This document shows positions 17,450-19,763 of a stretch of 19,763 nt of DNA, piece after piece. Numbering within the stretch: the first letter of the stretch is position 1; each line of letters opens with the position of its first letter. The position numbers and the translations under genes were made by a program. The stretch is taken from contig JAJJLU010004047.1 of the NCBI GenBank assembly GCA_023807065.1, positions 1 through 19,763 of the forward strand, in the 5' to 3' direction. The stretch is from Isotricha intestinalis (Eukaryota > Ciliophora > Litostomatea > Vestibuliferida > Isotrichidae). Under the pieces are notes generated by a model. It was not told the origin of the DNA. It did not search any database and saw nothing but the letters and a program-made list of their open reading frames with translations.

Positions 17450-17728
17450 AGTGTATTTTGTTGAGTTACTTTATTTTTATTTTGAAATGTTTATACATTT
17501 AAAGTAATTAAATATTATAATGAGATAAATAGTTAATCGTAAAAAAATATATAAATTTAATTATATGTGTTTTATATAAAAAATTAGAGTTATTAATATA
17601 TAAAAAATTTATAAAAATTTTTTTTTTATATAATATTTATAATTATGTAACATTTGTTCATATAATATTTAAATAAATAAATATTTATTTATAATTACAA
17701 TTACTTTATTTAATTTAATATTATATTT
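17450..17728. other. Convergent intergenic region
   Basis: 279 bp between two gene ends (TAA of the IQ gene and TAA of the CEP19-like gene). It is A/T-rich with long T and A tracts such as near 17620-17630 and is likely shared 3' untranslated sequence. No hairpin or gene was recognised. Confidence 0.5.
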
Positions 17729-18256
17729 TTAATCATCCCAAGAACTATCTCCTTCATTAGCAAAATCTTTTCTAATATCATAAATAAAATTTTTATCTCC
17801 TACTTTAATATAATTCTTATCATAAAATTTATCCATATATTTTTTTCTTAAATTTAATTCTTCAGTTGATAAAACATTTAAATTTTCATTGGTATCAATA
17901 TCATAATTTAAAATATTTTTATTTTCTTTAAAATTATCATCAATAATTTTTTTTTCTTCTTCTTCTTTCATTAAAGTAATTTTTTCTCTTAATTTTTCAA
18001 CTAATTGAATAATAAGAGCTTTATTAATTTTATCATGATTAAGATAAATATTATGATTTTTATATATATCATCAATAATATCTGAAATTTTAGAATTATT
18101 AAAAAATTTATTTGATTTAATTTTATGATGATAAAGCTTTCCTGAAGAAGGCTTTTGATATTCTAATATTATTTGAGGAGGATTATAACTTAATCCAAAT
18201 CTTTGTGGTTCATAATCTAAAGGATTTAAAAGTTTATTTTGTTCAATTGATTTCAT
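17729..18256 (-). CDS. CEP19: CEP19 homologue, ciliary base protein
   Basis: 175 aa, close to the ~163 aa of animal CEP19. The family signature is seen from end to end: an N-terminal RFGLSYNPPQIILEYQ (animal form: RFQPPAIILIYE-like), a middle helix VEKLREKITLM, then LSTEELNLRKKYMDKFYDKN, NFIYDIRKDF and an acidic DSSWDD end. CEP19 sits at the mother centriole/basal body and recruits RABL2 to promote intraflagellar transport entry; that role is known for the family and inferred here. The Rab at 1096-1872 is not its RABL2 partner. The start ATG is the only one before the conserved block. It lies between two plus-strand genes, opposed to both. Confidence 0.88.
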   Translation of the reverse strand: MKSIEQNKLLNPLDYEPQRFGLSYNPPQIILEYQKPSSGKLYHHKIKSNKFFNNSKISDIIDDIYKNHNIYLNHDKINKALIIQLVEKLREKITLMKEEEEKKIIDDNFKENKNILNYDIDTNENLNVLSTEELNLRKKYMDKFYDKNYIKVGDKNFIYDIRKDFANEGDSSWDD

Positions 18257-18479
18257 TTTTTAATAATGAAAATATAATTATTATAATTTATTTTCAAGAA
18301 AAGTAAGTTTTTTTATTGTTTTTTTTTAAGTTATTAAGAATTTATATTTTTTTTTTTAATATTTTTTCCTTTTTTTTTTCTTAATTGAATTTTAATCAAA
18401 AATTAAAGAATTTATCCAATAATATTTCTTTATTTAATTAAAAAGAATATATAATGAAAAATATATGAAATATATTTAA

Positions 18480-18761
18480 ATGGGAAAAAGAACAAGTACA
18501 AGAAAAAAAAGTAAAACGAGTAAAAAAGAAGAAGAAAAAAAACCAGTTTTATTACCTTCAAGAAAAGTATTATTAAAAACTATTCCTCCTCCCATTGTAG
18601 AAAAACCTGAAGAAGAAAAAAAAATAAATAAAAAAGAGAAAAAAAAAAGAAAAGAAAGTAAAAAAAAGGAAAAAAAAACAAATAAGAAAACTAAACCTAA
18701 AAAAGGTGTTAGGAAAAATACTAAAAAATCAAATAAGAAAAATATAAAAAAAAATAAATAA
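18480..18761 (+). CDS. Short Lys-rich basic protein
   Basis: 93 aa with Lys as well over a third of residues. It has a less repetitive centre (PVLLPSRKVLLKTIPPPIVE, 22-41) between basic blocks (RKKSKTSKK; KKEKKKRKESKKKEKK; KKSNKKNIKKNK). No domain, signal peptide or membrane segment is seen. The composition suits a nucleic-acid-binding or nucleolar protein, or a linker-histone-tail-like protein, but low complexity in AT-rich DNA makes any identification unsafe. Support for a real gene: a clear ATG after a compositionally different leader, the conserved-looking Pro/Leu centre, and a TAA end. It is divergent from the CEP19-like gene, with 223 bp between starts. Confidence 0.6.
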   Translation: MGKRTSTRKKSKTSKKEEEKKPVLLPSRKVLLKTIPPPIVEKPEEEKKINKKEKKKRKESKKKEKKTNKKTKPKKGVRKNTKKSNKKNIKKNK

Positions 18762-19636
18762 TATTTAATTTAAATTTTGATTTTAATATTTAAAATAAGA
18801 TAATTTCTTTTTCTTTGAAATAACATCATTAATATATTATATTAACTCAATTTAATTAATTATAAATATTATTATTTGAAAAAACTTTTTTATGATATTT
18901 TTTTTTAATATAAATGTAAATTTTTTTTTCAAATTATTCAACAGGTAAAGTAAGTTTTAATTCAATTTATGAAAATTTAATATTTTTTTCCCTTTGCTCC
19001 TCTTCTGTATAATTTATATAAATTTGAATTTACTTTTTCAAAAGACAATGAAAGTTTATTTAAATAAAAATTATCTAAATAAAAGTTTATAAATATTAAA
19101 TTATAAATTAAATTAGAAAATAAATATTATATATTTAATTATAAAACAATTTTGCTAAAAGAAATAAATAAAAGTGAAGAAAAAAATTTTATTAATAAAA
19201 CATATAAATCAAATATTCAAAAAACAAAGTATGATTTATCAAAAAATATAAAAAATAATTTATTAAATGTTAACAAATATAAAAAATAAAAGTTTTTATA
19301 ATATTTATTTTACAAAATGAACAAAAAAATTTTTAGTCTTTCATAACTAATATAAATATTACATCTCGTTTTTTAGATGAGTATTCTTTAAAAAAAATCA
19401 AATTTTAATTTATATATAAATAAAAAATAATATTTCTTATATTACATAAATTAAATCCTTTTTTAACAAAAAACCTTCTTTTTTTCAAATTATTACATAA
19501 TTAAGGAAAATAATGAATTAACATTTAAAGTTAGATTGAGAAACAAATTAAAAAAAAATTAAATAAAATTCCCATTAATTAATATAAATAATTAAAAAAA
19601 ATAAAAAAATAATTATTTTAAATATATAAAAAATTA
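18762..19636. other. 875-bp gap without intact gene
   Basis: A/T-rich with no intact gene. The middle part carries a stop-interrupted but protein-like plus-strand frame, entered at 18981-19286. The last 350 bp before the GRASP-like start show nothing I can support. No RNA gene was recognised. Confidence 0.55.
18981..19286 (+). pseudogene. Possible decayed plus-strand gene
   Basis: One frame of 102 codons ending at TAA 19287-19289 has three internal stops, all TAA (19065, 19080, 19104), and needs no frameshift. It includes NLYKFEFTFSKDNESLFK upstream and LLKEINKSEEKNFINKTYKS downstream, with 60 codons open from 19107. No family recognised. About ten stops would be expected by chance in this composition, so decay of a former gene is plausible, though not shown. 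Confidence 0.3.
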
Positions 19637-19763
19637 ATGGGAAATTCAGAATCAAACATTCAAGACCCTTTAAATTCAGGATATAGAATATATCATTTAA
19701 TAAAAAACGGTCCATTAGATAATCACGGTATAAATGAATTATCAGATTTTATAATTCCTCCAA
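19637..19763 (+). CDS. GRASP-like Golgi protein, 5' end only
   Basis: The first 42 codons of a gene that runs off the right edge. It begins MGNSES, a good N-myristoylation signal, followed by SGYRIYHLIKNGPLDNHGIN and ELSDFIIPP. This matches the start of GRASP55/65 family proteins, where a myristoylated Gly leads into the first PDZ-like GRASP domain (GY.V..V...SP....GL..F.DFI). GRASPs tether Golgi membranes and support unconventional secretion; that role is family knowledge. With so few residues visible the call rests on the N-terminal pattern alone. No intron is seen in the visible part. Confidence 0.7.
   Translation, partial: MGNSESNIQDPLNSGYRIYHLIKNGPLDNHGINELSDFIIPP

Noticed and set aside
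1..19763. Reassignment of TAA/TAG to Gln in the whole genome
   Set aside because: All eleven complete genes end in TAA, and none of the well-supported genes has an internal TAA, TAG or TGA, even in Gln-rich blocks, which use CAA.
1..19763. CRISPR arrays, tRNA, rRNA or transposon ends
   Set aside because: No spaced direct repeats, no GC-rich cloverleaf segments and no terminal inverted repeats or transposase motifs were seen by eye.

Overview
This is a very AT-rich nuclear segment from a single-celled eukaryote that builds cilia or flagella. Four short spliceosomal introns (28, 35, 42 and 48 nt, all GTAA...TAG) break two genes; the rest are single open frames. All eleven complete genes end in TAA, and Gln is encoded by CAA/CAG, so the code looks standard. 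Asn/Lys-rich proteins, a LGGH-type C2H2 zinc finger followed by a basic tail, a Cys-rich RING protein of a kind common in ciliates, a calpain-like scaffold and a WNK-type kinase fold point to a ciliate-like protist with standard stop codons. A rumen litostome ciliate would fit, but this is inference; an anaerobic fungus or another AT-rich flagellate is not excluded.

Layout. 1-1095: no intact gene, but decayed-looking frames on both strands. 1096-15717: eight genes, all on the minus strand, mostly 75-200 bp apart: a Rab GTPase rebuilt here from four exons, a small secreted or anchored Cys protein, a RING/zinc-finger protein, a 1418-aa calpain-like protein without the catalytic Cys and His, a CFAP20DC-like protein whose first exon is recovered here, a secreted repeat protein, a 1.2-kb gap with a decayed-looking plus-strand frame, a C2H2 protein, and a WNK-like pseudokinase. 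15875 onward: a divergent plus-strand IQ-motif protein, a convergent CEP19 homologue (minus), a short Lys-rich protein (plus), a second gap with a decayed-looking frame, and the 5' end of a GRASP-like Golgi gene that runs off the window.

Functionally the window mixes cilium/basal-body genes (CFAP20DC-like, CEP19-like, probably the calpain-like and IQ proteins), membrane traffic (Rab, GRASP-like, two signal-peptide proteins) and regulation (RING, C2H2, WNK-like). No operon logic applies: these are compact, separately transcribed eukaryotic genes. The main points of interest are two enzyme folds that have both lost catalytic residues, a precise 54-bp tandem array ending a secreted protein, and stop-interrupted but protein-like frames in all three long gaps.
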